Translations under genes and position numbers: made by a program
In this document: positions 9,541 to 23,387 of the stretch, piece after piece
Layout: every line of letters begins with the position of its first letter
Position numbering within the stretch: position 1 is the first letter of the stretch
Notes under the pieces: model-generated
Told to the model about the DNA's origin: nothing
The model's database searches: none
What the model saw: only the letters and a program-made list of their open reading frames with translations
NCBI RefSeq assembly: GCF_029227915.1
Contig: NC_079878.1
Coordinates: forward strand, 33,321,501-33,385,500
Direction of reading: 5' to 3'
Length of the DNA stretch: 64,000 nt
Source of the DNA: Hydractinia symbiolongicarpus
Lineage: Eukaryota > Cnidaria > Hydrozoa > Anthoathecata > Hydractiniidae

Positions 9541-12500
9541 CGGCGATTAAACTGCTTTTATTCAGCGTCTCATCAAAAATGAAAACATTCTTGAAAACTA
9601 CAAGTCTCATGCGTTTTAGTGGTGAAAAAATAATTTAAAAAATCGTTCTGGAAATGAGTTTACTCGCAGGGTACTTTCTTTGTATACATTCGACTATACG
9701 TGCCAAGCCCGGGATTTACGGGAAATCGCGGGTTTTCGTTTGCCGGCGATTAAACTGCTTTTATTCAGCGTCTCATCAAAAATTAAAACATTCTTGAAAA
9801 CTACAAGTCTCATGCGTTTTAGTGGTGAAAAAATAATTTAAAAAATCGTTCTGGAAATGAGTTTACTCACAGGGTACTTTCTTTGTATACATTCGACTAT
9901 ATGTGCCAAGCCCGGGATTTACGGGAAATCGCGGGTTTTCGTTTGCCGGCGATTAAACTGCTTTTATTCAGCGTCTCATCAAAAATGAAAACATTCTTGA
10001 AAACTACAAGTCTCATGCGTTTTAGTGGTGAAATAATAATTTAAAAAATCGTTCTGGAAATGAGTTTACTCGCAGGGTACTTTCTTTGTATACATTCGAC
10101 TATACGTGCCAAGCCCGGGATTTACGGGAAATCGCAGGTTTTTGTTTGCCGGCGATTAAACTGCTTTTATTCAGCGTCTCATCAAAAATTAAAACATTCT
10201 TGAAAACTACAAGTCTCATGCGTTTTAGTGGTGAAAAAATAATTTAAAAAATCGTTTTGGATATGAGTTTACTCACAGGGTACTTTCTTTGTATACATTC
10301 GACTATATGTGCCAAGCCCGGGATTTACGGGAAATCGCGGGTTTTCGTTTGCCGGCGATTAAACTGCTTTTATTCAGCGTCTCATCAAAAATGAAAACAT
10401 TCTTGAAAACTACAAGTCTCATGCGTTTTAGTGGTGAAATAATAATTTAAAAAATCGTTTGGGAAATGAGTTTACTCCCTCGGTACTTTCTTTGTATACT
10501 TTTGACTATACAGGCCGAGTCCAGGATTTACGGGAAATCGCTGCTTTTCGTTTGCCGGCGATTAAACTTCATTTATTCAGCGTCTCATCAAAAATGAAAA
10601 CATTTTTAAAAACTACAAGTCTCATGCGTTTTAGTGGTGAAAAAGTAATTTAAAAAATCGTTCGGGAAATGAGTTTACTCCCTGGGTACTTTCTTTGTAT
10701 ACTTTTGACTATACGGGCCAAGCCCGGGATTTACGGGAAATCGCGGGTTTTCGTTTGCCGGAGATTAAACTTCTTTTATTCAGCGTCTCATCAAAAATGA
10801 AAACATTTTTGAAAACTACAAGTCTCATGCGTTTTAGTGGTGAAAAAATAATTTAAAAAATCGTTCGGGAAATGAGTTTACTCCCTGGGTACTTTCTTTG
10901 TATACTTTTGACTATACGGGCCAAGCCGGGATTTACGGGAAATCGCGGGTTTTCGTTTGCCGGCGATTAAACTTCTTTTATTCAGCGTCTCATCAAAATT
11001 GAAAACATTTTTGAAAACTACAAGTCTCATGCATTTTAGTGGTGAAAAAATAATTTAAAAAATCGTTCGGGAAATAATTTTACTCCCTGGGTACTTTCTT
11101 TGTATACTTTTGACTATACGGGCCGAGTCCGGGATTTACGGGAAATCGTGGATTTTCGTTTGCCGGCGATTAAACTGCTTTTATTCAGCGTCTCATCAAA
11201 AATTAAAACATTTTTAAAAACTACAAGTCTTATGCGTTTTAGTGGTGAAAAAATAATTTAAAAAATCGTTCTGGAAATGAGTTTACTCACAGGGTACTTT
11301 CTTTGTATACATTCGACTATACGTGCCAAGCCCGGGATTTACGGGAAATCGCGGGTTTTCGTTTGCCGGCGATTAAACTGCTTTTATTCAGCGTCTCATC
11401 AAAAATGAAAACATTCTTGAAAACTACAAGTCTCATGCGTTTTAGTGGTGAAAAAATAATTTAAAAAATCGTTCTGGAAATGAGTTTACTCGCAGGGTAC
11501 TTTCTTTGTATACATTCGACTATACGTGCCAAGCCCGGGATTCACGGGAAATCGCGGGTTTTCGTTTGCCGGCGATTAAACTGCTTTTATTCAGCGTCTC
11601 ATCAAAAATTAAAACATTCTTGAAAACTACAAGTCTCATGCGTTTTAGTGGTGAAATAATAATTTAAAAAATCGTTCTGGAAATGAGTTTACTCGCAGGG
11701 TACTTTCTTTGTATACATTCGACTATACGTGCCAAGCCCGGGATTTACAGGAAATCGCGGGTTTTCGTTTGCCGGCGATTAAACTGCTTTTATTCAGCGT
11801 CTCATCAAAAAATAAAACATTCTTGAAAACTACAAGTCTCATGCGTTTTAGTGGTGAAAAAGTAATTTAAAAAATCGTTCGGGAAATGAGTTTACTCCCT
11901 GGGTACTTTCTTTGTATACTTTTGACTATACGGGCCAAGCCCGGGATTTACGGGAAATCGCGGGTTTTCGTTTGCCGGAGATTAAACTTCTTTTATTCAG
12001 CGTCTCATCAAAAATGAAAACATTTTTGAAAACTACAAGTCTCATGCGTTTTAGTGGTGAAAAAATAATTTAAAAAATCGTTCGGGAAATGAGTTTACTC
12101 CCTGGGTACTTTCTTTGTATACTTTTGACTATACGGGCCAAGCCGGGATTTACGGGAAATCGCGGGTTTTCGTTTGCCGGCGATTAAATTTCTTTTATTC
12201 AGCGTCTCATCAAAATTGAAAACATTTTTGAAAACTACAAGTCTCATGCATTTTAGTGGTGAAAAAATAATTTAAAAAATCGTTCGGGAAATAAGTTTAC
12301 TCCCTGGGTACTTTCTTTGTATACTTTTGACTATACGGGCCGAGTCCGGGATTTACGGGAAATCGTGGATTTTCGTTTGCCGGCGATTAAACTGCTTTTA
12401 TTCAGCGTCTCATCAAAAATTAAAACATTTTTAAAAACTACAAGTCTTATGCGTTTTAGTGGTGAAAAAATAATTTAAAAAATCGTTCTGGAAATGAGTT

Positions 12501-13800
12501 TACTCACAGGGTACTTTCTTTGTATACATTCGACTATACGTGCCAAGCCCGGGATTTACGGGAAATCGCGGGTTTTCGTTTGCCGGCGATTAAACTGCTT
12601 TTATTCAGCGTCTCATCAAAAATGAAAACATTCTTGAAAACTACAAGTCTCATGCGTTTTAGTGGTGAAAAAATAATTTAAAAAATCGTTCTGGAAATGA
12701 GTTTACTCGCAGGGTACTTTCTTTGTATACATTCGACTATACGTGCCAAGCCCGGGATTCACGGGAAATCGCGGGTTTTCGTTTGCCGGCGATTAAACTG
12801 CTTTTATTCAGCGTCTCATCAAAAATTAAAACATTCTTGAAAACTACAAGTCTCATGCGTTTTAGTGGTGAAATAATAATTTAAAAAATCGTTCTGGAAA
12901 TGAGTTTACTCGCAGGGTACTTTCTTTGTATACATTCGACTATACGTGCCAAGCCCGGGATTTACGGGAAATCGCGGGTTTTCGTTTGCCGGCGATTAAA
13001 CTGCTTTTATTCAGCGTCTCATCAAAAAATAAAACATTCTTGAAAACTACAAGTCTCATGCGTTTTAGTGGTGAAAAAATAATTTAAAAAATCGTTCTGG
13101 ATATGAGTTTACTCACAGGGTACTTTCTTTGTATACATTCGACTATATGTGCCAAGCCCGGGATTTACGGGAAATCGCGGGTTTTCGTTTGCCGGCGATT
13201 AAACTGCTTTTATTCAGCGTCTCATCAAAAATGAAAACATTCTTGAAAACTACAAGTCTCATGCGTTTTAGTGGTGAAATAATAATTTAAAAAATCGTTT
13301 GGGAAATGAGTTTACTCCCTGGGTACTTTCTTTGTATACTTTTGACTATACAGGCCGAGTCCAGGATTTACGGGAATTCGCTGCTTTTCGTTTGCCGGCG
13401 ATTAAACTTCATTTATTCAGCGTCTCATCAAAAATGAAAACATTTTAAAAAACTACAAGTCTCATGCGTTTTAGTGGTGAAAAAGTAATTTAAAAAATCG
13501 TTCGGGAAATGAGTTTACTCCCTGGGTACTTTCTTTGTATACTTTTGACTATACGGGCCAAGCCCGGGATTTACGGGAAATCGCGGGTTTTCGTTTGCCG
13601 GCGATTAAACTTCTTTTATTCAGCGTCTCATCAAAAATGAAAACATTTTTGAAAACTACAAGTCTCATGCGTTTTAGTGGTGAAAAAATAATTTAAAAAA
13701 TCGTTCGGGAAATGAGTTTACTCCCTGGGTACTTTCTTTGTATACTTTTGACTATACGGGCCAAGCCGGGATTTACGGGAAATCGCGGGTTTTCGTTTGC
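9541..13800 (+). repeat. 15-monomer HOR, copy 1 (~3.04 kb) with an internal 1,217 bp duplication
   Basis: 9,541-11,860 matches 13,801-16,120 at an offset of 4,260 bp (for example GTTTTGGATATGAG near 10,255 and 14,515; GCCGGAGATTAAAC near 10,759 and 15,019). 13,079-13,800 matches 16,121-16,842 at an offset of about 3,042 bp. The difference is the inserted duplicate 11,861-13,078. The ancestral unit was therefore about 15 monomers, and this copy grew to 21 by an internal six-monomer duplication. Confidence 0.85.
10644..13078 (+). repeat. Nested 6-monomer tandem duplication, period 1,217 bp
   Basis: GGAGATTAAAC (10,761 and 11,978), AAATCGTGGATTTTCG (near 11,147 and 12,364), GGGATTCACGGG and AAAAAATAAAACATTC repeat at 1,217 bp. 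The copies are about 10,644-11,860 and 11,861-13,078. The edge at 11,861 follows GTGGTGAAAAAG, where copy 2 of the parent HOR reads GTGGTGAAAAAATAATT at 16,121. Confidence 0.87.
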
Positions 13801-16800
13801 CGGCGATTAAACTGCTTTTATTCAGCGTCTCATCAAAAATGAAAACATTCTTGAAAACTACAAGTCTCATGCGTTTTAGTGGTGAAAAAATAATTTAAAA
13901 AATCGTTCTGGAAATGAGTTTACTCGCAGGGTACTTTCTTTGTATACATTCGACTATACGTGCCAAGCCCGGGATTTACGGGAAATCGCGGGTTTTCGTT
14001 TGCCGGCGATTAAACTGCTTTTATTCAGCGTCTCATCAAAAATTAAAACATTCTTGAAAACTACAAGTCTCATGCGTTTTAGTGGTGAAAAAATAATTTA
14101 AAAAATCGTTCTGGAAATGAGTTTACTCACAGGGTACTTTCTTTGTATACATTCGACTATATGTGCCAAGCCCGGGATTTACGGGAAATCGCGGGTTTTC
14201 GTTTGCCGGCGATTAAACTGCTTTTATTCAGCGTCTCATCAAAAATGAAAACATTCTTGAAAACTACAAGTCTCATGCGTTTTAGTGGTGAAATAATAAT
14301 TTAAAAAATCGTTCTGGAAATGGGTTTACTCGCAGGGTACTTTCTTTGTATACATTCGACTATACGTGCCAAGCCCGGGATTTACGGGAAATCGCAGGTT
14401 TTTGTTTGCCGGCGATTAAACTGCTTTTATTCAGCGTCTCATCAAAAATTAAAACATTCTTGAAAACTACAAGTCTCATGCGTTTTAGTGGTGAAAAAAT
14501 AATTTAAAAAATCGTTTTGGATATGAGTTTACTCACAGGGTACTTTCTTTGTATACATTCGACTATATGTGCCAAGCCCGGGATTTACGGGAAATCGCGG
14601 GTTTTCGTTTGCCGGCGATTAAACTGCTTTTATTCAGCGTCTCATCAAAAATGAAAACATTCTTGAAAACTACAAGTCTCATGCGTTTTAGTGGTGAAAT
14701 AATAATTTAAAAAATCGTTTGGGAAATGAGTTTACTCCCTGGGTACTTTCTTTGTATACTTTTGACTATACAGGCCGAGTCCAGGATTTACGGGAAATCG
14801 CTGCTTTTCGTTTGCCGGCGATTAAACTTCATTTATTCAGCGTCTCATCAAAAATGAAAACATTTTTAAAAACTACAAGTCTCATGCGTTTTAGTGGTGA
14901 AAAAGTAATTTAAAAAATCGTTCGGGAAATGAGTTTACTCCCTGGGTACTTTCTTTGTATACTTTTGACTATACGGGCCAAGCCCGGGATTTACGGGAAA
15001 TCGCGGGTTTTCGTTTGCCGGAGATTAAACTTCTTTTATTCAGCGTCTCATCAAAAATGAAAACATTTTTGAAAACTACAAGTCTCATGCGTTTTAGTGG
15101 TGAAAAAATAATTTAAAAAATCGTTCGGGAAATGAGTTTACTCCCTGGGTACTTTCTTTGTATACTTTTGACTATACGGGCCAAGCCGGGATTTACGGGA
15201 AATCGCGGGTTTTCGTTTGCCGGCGATTAAACTTCTTTTATTCAGCGTCTCATCAAAATTGAAAACATTTTTGAAAACTACAAGTCTCATGCATTTTAGT
15301 GGTGAAAAAATAATTTAAAAAATCGTTCGGGAAATAAGTTTACTCCCTGGGTACTTTCTTTGTATACTTTTGACTATACGGGCCGAGTCCGGGATTTACG
15401 GGAAATCGTGGATTTTCGTTTGCCGGCGATTAAACTGCTTTTATTCAGCGTCCCATCAAAAATTAAAACATTTTTAAAAACTACAAGTCTTATGCGTTTT
15501 AGTGGTGAAAAAATAATTTAAAAAATCGTTCTGGAAATGAGTTTACTCACAGGGTACTTTCTTTGTATACATTCGACTATACGTGCCAAGCCCGGGATTT
15601 ACGGGAAATCGCGGGTTTTCGTTTGCCGGCGATTAAACTGCTTTTATTCAGCGTCTCATCAAAAATGAAAACATTCTTGAAAACTACAAGTCTCATGCGT
15701 TTTAGTGGTGAAAAAATAATTTAAAAAATCGTTCTGGAAATGAGTTTACTCGCAGGGTACTTTCTTGGTATACATTCGACTATACGTGCCAAGCCCGGGA
15801 TTCACGGGAAATCGCGGGTTTTCGTTTGCCGGCGATTAAACTGCTTTTATTCAGCGTCTCATCAAAAATTAAAACATTCTTGAAAACTACAAGTCTCATG
15901 CGTTTTAGTGGTGAAATAATAATTTAAAAAATCATTCTGGAAATGAGTTTACTCGCAGGGTACTTTCTTTGTATACATTCGACTATACGTGCCAAGCCCG
16001 GGATTTACGGGAAATCGCGGGTTTTCGTTTGCCGGCGATTAAACTGCTTTTATTCAGCGTCTCATCAAAAAATAAAACATTCTTGAAAACTACAAGTCTC
16101 ATGCGTTTTAGTGGTGAAAAAATAATTTAAAAAATCGTTCTGGATATGAGTTTACTCACAGGGTACTTTCTTTGTATACATTCGACTATATGTGCCAAGC
16201 CCGGGATTTACGGGAAATCGCGGGTTTTCGTTTGCCGGCGATTAAACTGCTTTTATTCAGCGTCTCATCAAAAATGAAAACATTCTTGAAAACTACAAGT
16301 CTCATGCGTTTTAGTGGTGAAATAATAATTTAAAAAATCGTTTGGGAAATGAGTTTACTCCCTGGGTACTTTCTTTGTTTACTTTTGACTATACAGGCCG
16401 AGTCCAGGATTTACGGGAAATCGCTGCTCTTCGTTTGCCGGCGATTAAACTTCATTTATTCAGCGTCTCATCAAAAATGAAAACATTTTAAAAAACTACA
16501 AGTCTCATGCGTTTTAGTGGTGAAAAAGTAATTTAAAAAATCGTTCGGGAAATGAGTTTACTCCCTGGGTACTTTCTTTGTATACTTTTGACTATACGGG
16601 CCAAGCCCGGGATTTACGGGAAATCGCGGGTTTTCGTTTGCCGGCGATTAAACTTCTTTTATTCAGCGTCTCATCAAAAATGAAAACATTTTTGAAAACT
16701 ACAAGTCTCATGCGTTTTAGTGGTGAAAAAATAATTTAAAAAATCGTTCGGGAAATGAGTTTACTCCCTGGGTACTTTCTTTGTATACTTTTGACTATAC

Positions 16801-16842
16801 GGGCCAAGCCGGGATTTACGGGAAATCGCGGGTTTTCGTTTG
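13801..16842 (+). repeat. 15-monomer HOR, copy 2 (~3.04 kb)
   Basis: It matches 9,541-11,860 followed directly by 13,079-13,800, without the internal duplicate. The last match ends near 16,842, where AAACTGC in copy 1 is AAACTTC here. Private changes include TTCTTGGTATAC near 15,765 and GCTGCTCTTCG near 16,424, both inherited by the 1,826 bp duplication. Confidence 0.85.
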
Positions 16843-18937
16843 CCGGCGATTAAACTTCTTTTATTCAGCGTCTCATCAAAAATGAAAACATTTTTGAAAA
16901 CTACAAGTCTCATGCGTTTTAGTGGTGAAAAAATAATTTAAAAAATCGTTCGGGAAATAAGTTTACTCCCTGGGTACTTTCTTTGTATACTTTTGACTAT
17001 ACGGGCCGAGTCCGGGATTTACGGGAAATCGCGGATTTTCGTTTGCCGGCGATTAAACTTCTTTTATTCAGCGTCCCATCAAATATGAAAATATTTTTGA
17101 AAACTACAAGTCTTATGCGTTTTAGTGGTGAAAAAATAATTTAAAAAATCGTTCTGGAAATGAGTTTACTCACAGGCTACTTTCTTTGTATACTTTTGAC
17201 TATACGGGCCGAGTCCGGGATTTACGGGAAATCGTGGATTTTCGTTTGCCGGCGATTAAACTGCTTTTATTCAGCGTCCCATCAAAAATTAAAACATTTT
17301 TAAAAACTACAAGTCTTATGCGTTTTAGTGGTGAAAAAATAATTTAAAAAATCGTTCTGGAAATGAGTTTACTCACAGGGTACTTTCTTTGTATACATTC
17401 GACTATACGTGCCAAGCCCGGGATTTACGGGAAATCGCGGGTTTTCGTTTGCCGGCGATTAAACTGCTTTTATTCAGCGTCTCATCAAAAATGAAAACAT
17501 TCTTGAAAACTACAAGTCTCATGCGTTTTAGTGGTGAAAAAATAATTTAAAAAATCGTTCTGGAAATGAGTTTACTCGCAGGGTACTTTCTTGGTATACA
17601 TTCGACTATACGTGCCAAGCCCGGGATTCACGGGAAATCGCGGGTTTTCGTTTGCCGGCGATTAAACTGCTTTTATTCAGCGTCTCATCAAAAATTAAAA
17701 CATTCTTGAAAACTACAAGTCTCATGCGTTTTAGTGGTGAAATAATAATTTAAAAAATCGTTCTGGAAATGAGTTTACTCGCAGGGTACTTTCTTTGTAT
17801 ACATTCGACTATACGTGCCAAGCCCGGGATTTACGGGAAATCGCGGGTTTTCGTTTGCCGGCGATTAAACTGCTTTTATTCAGCGTCTCATCAAAAAATA
17901 AAACATTCTTGAAAACTACAAGTCTCATGCGTTTTAGTGGTGAAAAAATAATTTAAAAAATCGTTCTGGATATGAGTTTACTCACAGGGTACTTTCTTTG
18001 TATACATTCGACTATATGTGCCAAGCCCGGGATTTACGGGAAATCGCGGGTTTTCGTTTGCCGGCGATTAAACTGCTTTTATTCAGCGTCTCATCAAAAA
18101 TGAAAACATTCTTGAAAACTACAAGTCTCATGCGTTTTAGTGGTGAAATAATAATTTAAAAAATCGTTTGGGAAATGAGTTTACTCCCTGGGTACTTTCT
18201 TTGTATACTTTTGACTATACAGGCCGAGTCCAGGATTTACGGGAAATCGCTGCTCTTCGTTTGCCGGCGATTAAACTTCATTTATTCAGCGTCTCATCAA
18301 AAATGAAAACATTTTAAAAAACTACAAGTCTCATGCGTTTTAGTGGTGAAAAAGTAATTTAAAAAATCGTTCGGGAAATGAGTTTACTCCCTGGGTACTT
18401 TCTTTGTATACTTTTGACTATACGGGCCAAGCCCGGGATTTACGGGAAATCGCGGGTTTTCGTTTGCCGGCGATTAAACTTCTTTTATTCAGCGTCTCAT
18501 CAAAAATGAAAACATTTTTGAAAACTACAAGTCTCATGCGTTTTAGTGGTGAAAAAATAATTTAAAAAATCGTTCGGGAAATGAGTTTACTCCCTGGGTA
18601 CTTTCTTTGTATACTTTTGACTATACGGGCCAAGCCGGGATTTACGGGAAATCGCGGGTTTTCGTTTGCCGGCGATTAAACTTCTTTTATTCAGCGTCTC
18701 ATCAAAAATGAAAACATTTTTGAAAACTACAAGTCTCATGCGTTTTAGTGGTGAAAAAATAATTTAAAAAATCGTTCGGGAAATAAGTTTACTCCCTGGG
18801 TACTTTCTTTGTATACTTTTGACTATACGGGCCGAGTCCGGGATTTACGGGAAATCGCGGATTTTCGTTTGCCGGCGATTAAACTTCTTTTATTCAGCGT
18901 CCCATCAAATATGAAAATATTTTTGAAAACTACAAGT
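15354..18937 (+). repeat. 9-monomer HOR, period 1,826 bp, two copies
   Basis: AAATCGTGG (15,407 and 17,233), TTCTTGGTATAC (15,767 and 17,593) and GCTGCTCTTCG (16,424 and 18,250) recur 1,826 bp apart. Aligned blocks are about 15,354-17,111 and 17,180-18,937. Because these variants arose inside copy 2 of the 15-mer, this duplication is younger than the 15-mer duplication. Confidence 0.88.
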
Positions 18938-19448
18938 CTCATGCGTTTAGTGGTAAAGAAATAATATAAAAAATCGTTCGGAAAATGAGTTTACTCCCTG
19001 GATACTTTCTTTGTATACTTTTGACTATACGGGCCAAGTCGGGATTTACGGGAAATCGCGGGTTTTTGTTTGCCAGCGATTAAACTTCTTTTATTCAGCG
19101 TCTCATCAAAAATGAAAACATTTTTAAAAACTACAAGTCTTATGCGTTTTAGTGGTGAAAAAATAATTTAAAAAATCGTTCTGGAAATGAGTTTACTCAC
19201 AGGCTACTTTCTTTGTATACATTCGACTATACGTGCCAAGCCCGGGATTTACGGGAAATCGCGGATTTTCGTTTGCCGGCGATTAAACTTCTTTTATTCA
19301 GCGTCTCATCAAAAATGAAAACATTTTTGAAAACTACAAGTCTCATGCGTTTTAGTGGTGAAAAAATAATTTAAAAAATCGTTCGGGAAATGAGTTTACT
19401 CCCTGGGTACTTTCTTTGTATACTTTTGACTATACGGGCCGAGTCCGG

Positions 19449-21270
19449 GATTTACGGGAAATCGCGGATTTTCGTTTACCGGCGATTAAACTTCTTTTAT
19501 TCAGCGTCCCATCAAATATGAAAATATTTTTGAAAACTACAAGTCTCATGCGTTTAGTGGTAAAAAAATAATATAAAAAATCGTTCGGGAAATGAGTTTA
19601 CTCCCTGGGTACTTTCTTTGTATACTTTTGACTATGCGGGCCAATCCCGGGATTTACGGGAAATCGCGGGTTTTCGTTTGCCGGCGATTAAACTTCTTTT
19701 ATTCAGCGTCTCATCAAAAATGAAAACATTTTTAAAAACTACAAGTCTTATGCGTTTTAGTGGTGAAAAAATAATTTAAAAAATCGTTCCGGAAATGAGT
19801 TTACTCCCTGGGTACTTTCTTTGTATACTTTTGACTATACGGGCCGAGTCCGGGATTTAGGGAAATCGCAGGTTTTCGTTTGCCGGCGATTAAACTGCTT
19901 TTATTCAGCGTCTCATCAAAAATAAAAACATTTTTGAAAACTACAAGTCTCATTCGTTTTAGTGGTGAAAAAATAATTTAAAAAATCGTTTGGGAAATGA
20001 GTTTACTCTCTGGGTACTTTCTTTGTATACTTTTGACTATACGGGCCAAGCCGGGATTTACGGGAAATCGCGGATTTTCGTTTACCGGCGATTAAACTTC
20101 TTTTATTCAGCGTCCCATCAAATATGAAAATATTTTTGAAAACTACAAGTCTCATGCGTTTAGTGGTAAAAAAATAATATAAAAAATCGTTCGGGAAATG
20201 AGTTTACTCCCTGGGTACTTTCTTTGTATACTTTTGACTATGCGGGCCAATCCCGGGATTTACGGGAAATCGCGGGTTTTCGTTTGCCGGCGATTAAACT
20301 TCTTTTATTCAGCGTCTCATCAAAAATGAAAACATTTTTAAAAACTACAAGTCTTATGCGTTTTAGTGGTGAAAAAATAATTTAAAAAATCGTTCCGGAA
20401 ATGAGTTTACTCCCTGGGTACTTTCTTTGTATACTTTTGACTATACGGGCCGAGTCCGGGATTTAGGGAAATCGCAGGTTTTCGTTTGCCGGCGATTAAA
20501 CTGCTTTTATTCAGCGTCTCATCAAAAATAAAAACATTTTTGAAAACTACAAGTCTCATTCGTTTTAGTGGTGAAAAAATAATTTAAAAAATCGTTTGGG
20601 AAATGAGTTTACTCTCTGGGTACTTTCTTTGTATACTTTTGACTATACGGGCCAAGCCGGGATTTACGGGAAATCGCGGATTTTCGTTTACCGGCGATTA
20701 AACTTCTTTTATTCAGCGTCCCATCAAATATAAAAATATTTTTGAAAACTACAAGTCTCATGCGTTTAGTGGTAAAAAAATAATATAAAAAATCGTTCGG
20801 GAAATGAGTTTACTCCCTGGGTACTTTCTTTGTATACTTTTGACTATGCGGGCCAAGCCCGGGATTTACGGGAAATCGCGGGTTTTCGTTTGCCGGCGAT
20901 TAAACTTCTTTTATTCAGCGTCTCATCAAAAATGAAAACATTTTTAAAAACTACAAGTCTTATGCGTTTTAGTGGTGAAAAAATAAATTAAAAAATCGTT
21001 CTGGAAATGAGTTTACTCCCTGGGTACTTTCTTTGTATACTTTTGACTATACGGGCCGAGTCCGGGATTTAGGGAAATCGCAGGTTTTCGTTTGCCGGCG
21101 ATTAAACTGCTTTTATTCAGCGTCTCATCAAAAATGAAAACATTTTTGAAAACTACAAGTCTCATGCGTTTTAGTGGTGAAAAAATAATTTAAAAAATCG
21201 TTCGGGAAATGAGTTTACTCCCTGGGTACTTTCTTTGTATACTTTTGACTATACGGGCCGAGTCCGGGAT
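19449..21270 (+). repeat. Three consecutive 606 bp trimers
   Basis: ACTCTCTGGG (20,005 and 20,611), GGGCCAATCCCGGG (near 19,640 and 20,246) and GTTCCGGAAATG (near 19,788 and 20,394) repeat at 606 bp. A third, more diverged trimer starts near 20,661, with GGGCCAAGCCCGGG and AAATAAATTAAAAAATCG. This is the clearest start of the a-b-c pattern. Confidence 0.85.
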
Positions 21271-23387
21271 TTACGGGAAATCGCGGATTTTCGTTTACCG
21301 GCGATTAAACTTCTTTTATTCAGCGTCCCATCAAATATGAAAATATTTTTGAAAACTACAAGTCTCATGCGTTTTAGTGGTGAAAAAATAATTTAAAGAA
21401 TCGTTCGGGAAATGAGTTTACTCCCTGGGTACTTTCTTTGTATACTTTTGACTATGCGGGCCAAGCCCGGGATTTACGGGAAATCGCGGGTTTTCGTTTG
21501 CCGGCGATTAAACTTCTTTTATTCAGCGTCTCATCAAAAATGAAAACATTTTTAAAAACTACAAGTCTTATGCGTTTTAGTGGTGAAAAAATAATTTAAA
21601 AAATCGTTCTGGAAATGAGTTTACTCCCTGGGTACTTTCTTTGTATACTTTTGACTATACGGGCCGAGTCCGGGATTTAGGGAAATCGCAGGTTTTCGTT
21701 TGCCGGCGATTAAACTGCTTTTATTCAGCGTCTCATCAAAAAGGAAAACATTTTTGAAAACTACAAGTCTCATTCGTTTTAGTGGTGAAAAAATAATTTA
21801 AAAAATCGTTTGGGAAATGAGTTTACTCCCTGGGTACTTTCTTTGTATACTTTTGACTATACGGGCCAAGCCGGGATTTACGGGAAATCGCGGATTTTCG
21901 ATTACCGGCGATTAAACTTCTTTTATTCTGCGTCCCATCAAATATGAAAATATTTTTGAAAACTACAAGTCTCATGCGTTTTAGTGGTGAAAAAGTAATT
22001 TAAAAAATCGTTCGGGAAATGAGTTTACTCCCTGGGTACTTTCTTTGTATATATTTGACTATACGGGCCAAGCCCGGGATTTACGGGAAATCGCGGGTTT
22101 TCGTTTGTCGGCGATTAAACTTCTTTTATTCAGCGTCTCATCAAAAATGAAAACATTTTTGAAAACTACAAGTCTCATGCGTTTTAGTGGTTAAAAAATA
22201 ATTTAAAAAATCGTTCGGGAAATGAGTTTACTCCCTGGGTACTTTCTTTGTATACTTTTGACTATACGGGCCAAGCCGGGATTTACGGGAAATCGCGGGT
22301 TTTCATTTGCCGGCGATTAAACTTCTTTTATTCAGCGTCTCATCAAAAATGAAAACATTTTTGAAAACTACAAGTCTCATGCGTTTTAGTGGTGAAAAAA
22401 TAATTTAAAAAATCGTTCGGGAAATAAGTTTACTCCCTGGGTACTTTCTTTGTATACTTTGACTATACGGGCCGAGTCCGGGATTTACGGGAAATCGCGG
22501 ATTTTCGTTTGCCGGCGATTAAACTTGTTTTATTCAGCGTCCCATCAAATATGAAAATATTTTTGAAAACTACAAGTCTCATGCGTTTAGTGGTAAAGAA
22601 ATAATACAAAAAATCGTTCGGAAAATAAGTTTACTCCCTGGATACTTTCTTTGTATACTTTTGACTATACGGGCCAAGTCGGGATTTACGGGAAATCGCG
22701 GGTTTTTGTTTGCCGGCGATTAAACTTCTTTTATTCAGCGTCTCATCAAAAATGAAAACATTTTTAAAAACTACAAGTCTTATGCGTTTTAGTGGTGAAA
22801 AAATAATTTAAAAAATCGTTCTGGAAATGAGTTTACTCACAGGGTACTTTCTTTGTATACATTCGACTATACGTGCCAAGCCCGGGATTTACGGGAAATC
22901 GCGGGTTTTCGTTTGCCGGCGATTAAACTTCTTTTATTCAGCGTCTCATCAAAAATGAAAACATTTTTAAAAACTACAAGTCTTATGCGTTTTAGTGGTG
23001 AAAAAATAATTTAAAAAATCGTTCTGGAAATGAGTTTACTCCCTGGGTACTTTCTTTGTATACTTTTGACTATACGGGCCGAGTCCGGGATTTAGGGAAA
23101 TCGCAGGTTTTCGTTTGCCGGCGATTAAACTGCTTTTATTCAGCGTCTCATCAAAAATGAAAACATTTTTGAAAACTACAAGTCTCATTCGTTTTATTGG
23201 TGAAAAAATAATTTAAAAAATCGTTTGGGAAATGAGTTTACTCCCTGGGTACTTTCTTTGTATACTTTTGACTATACGGGCCAAGCCGGGATTTACGGTA
23301 AATCGCGGATTTTCGTTTACCGGCGATTAAACTTCTTTTATTCAGCGTCCCATCAAATATGAAAATATTTTTGAAAACTACAAGTCT

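Larger units (their letters stand above)
1..18940 (+). repeat. Domain I: mixed subtypes marked by ACATTCTTG
   Basis: This stretch holds only satellite. It is rich in monomers with CTCACAGGG, ATACATTCGAC, ACGTGCCAAGCCCGGG, AAACTGC and ACATTCTTG, interleaved with CCCTGGG/GCCGAGTCC monomers. The ACATTCTTG variant was last seen near 18.1 kb and not in later domains. HORs with periods near 1,216, 609, 1,014, 3,043, 1,217 and 1,826 bp lie here, together with three monomers carrying the same 12 bp deletion. The right edge is approximate. Confidence 0.8.

Noticed and set aside
153-14913. Eight + strand reading frames of 60-64 codons (starting at 153, 3,181, 5,401, 6,010, 6,619, 7,633, 10,459 and 14,719)
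   Set aside because: All start at TTG in TTGGGAAATGAG and run through one monomer to a TAA. They exist only where GTTTGGG variants occur, and no frame continues into the next monomer. 202 and 203 are not multiples of three, so the frame shifts at each copy. There is no codon signal or plausible domain.
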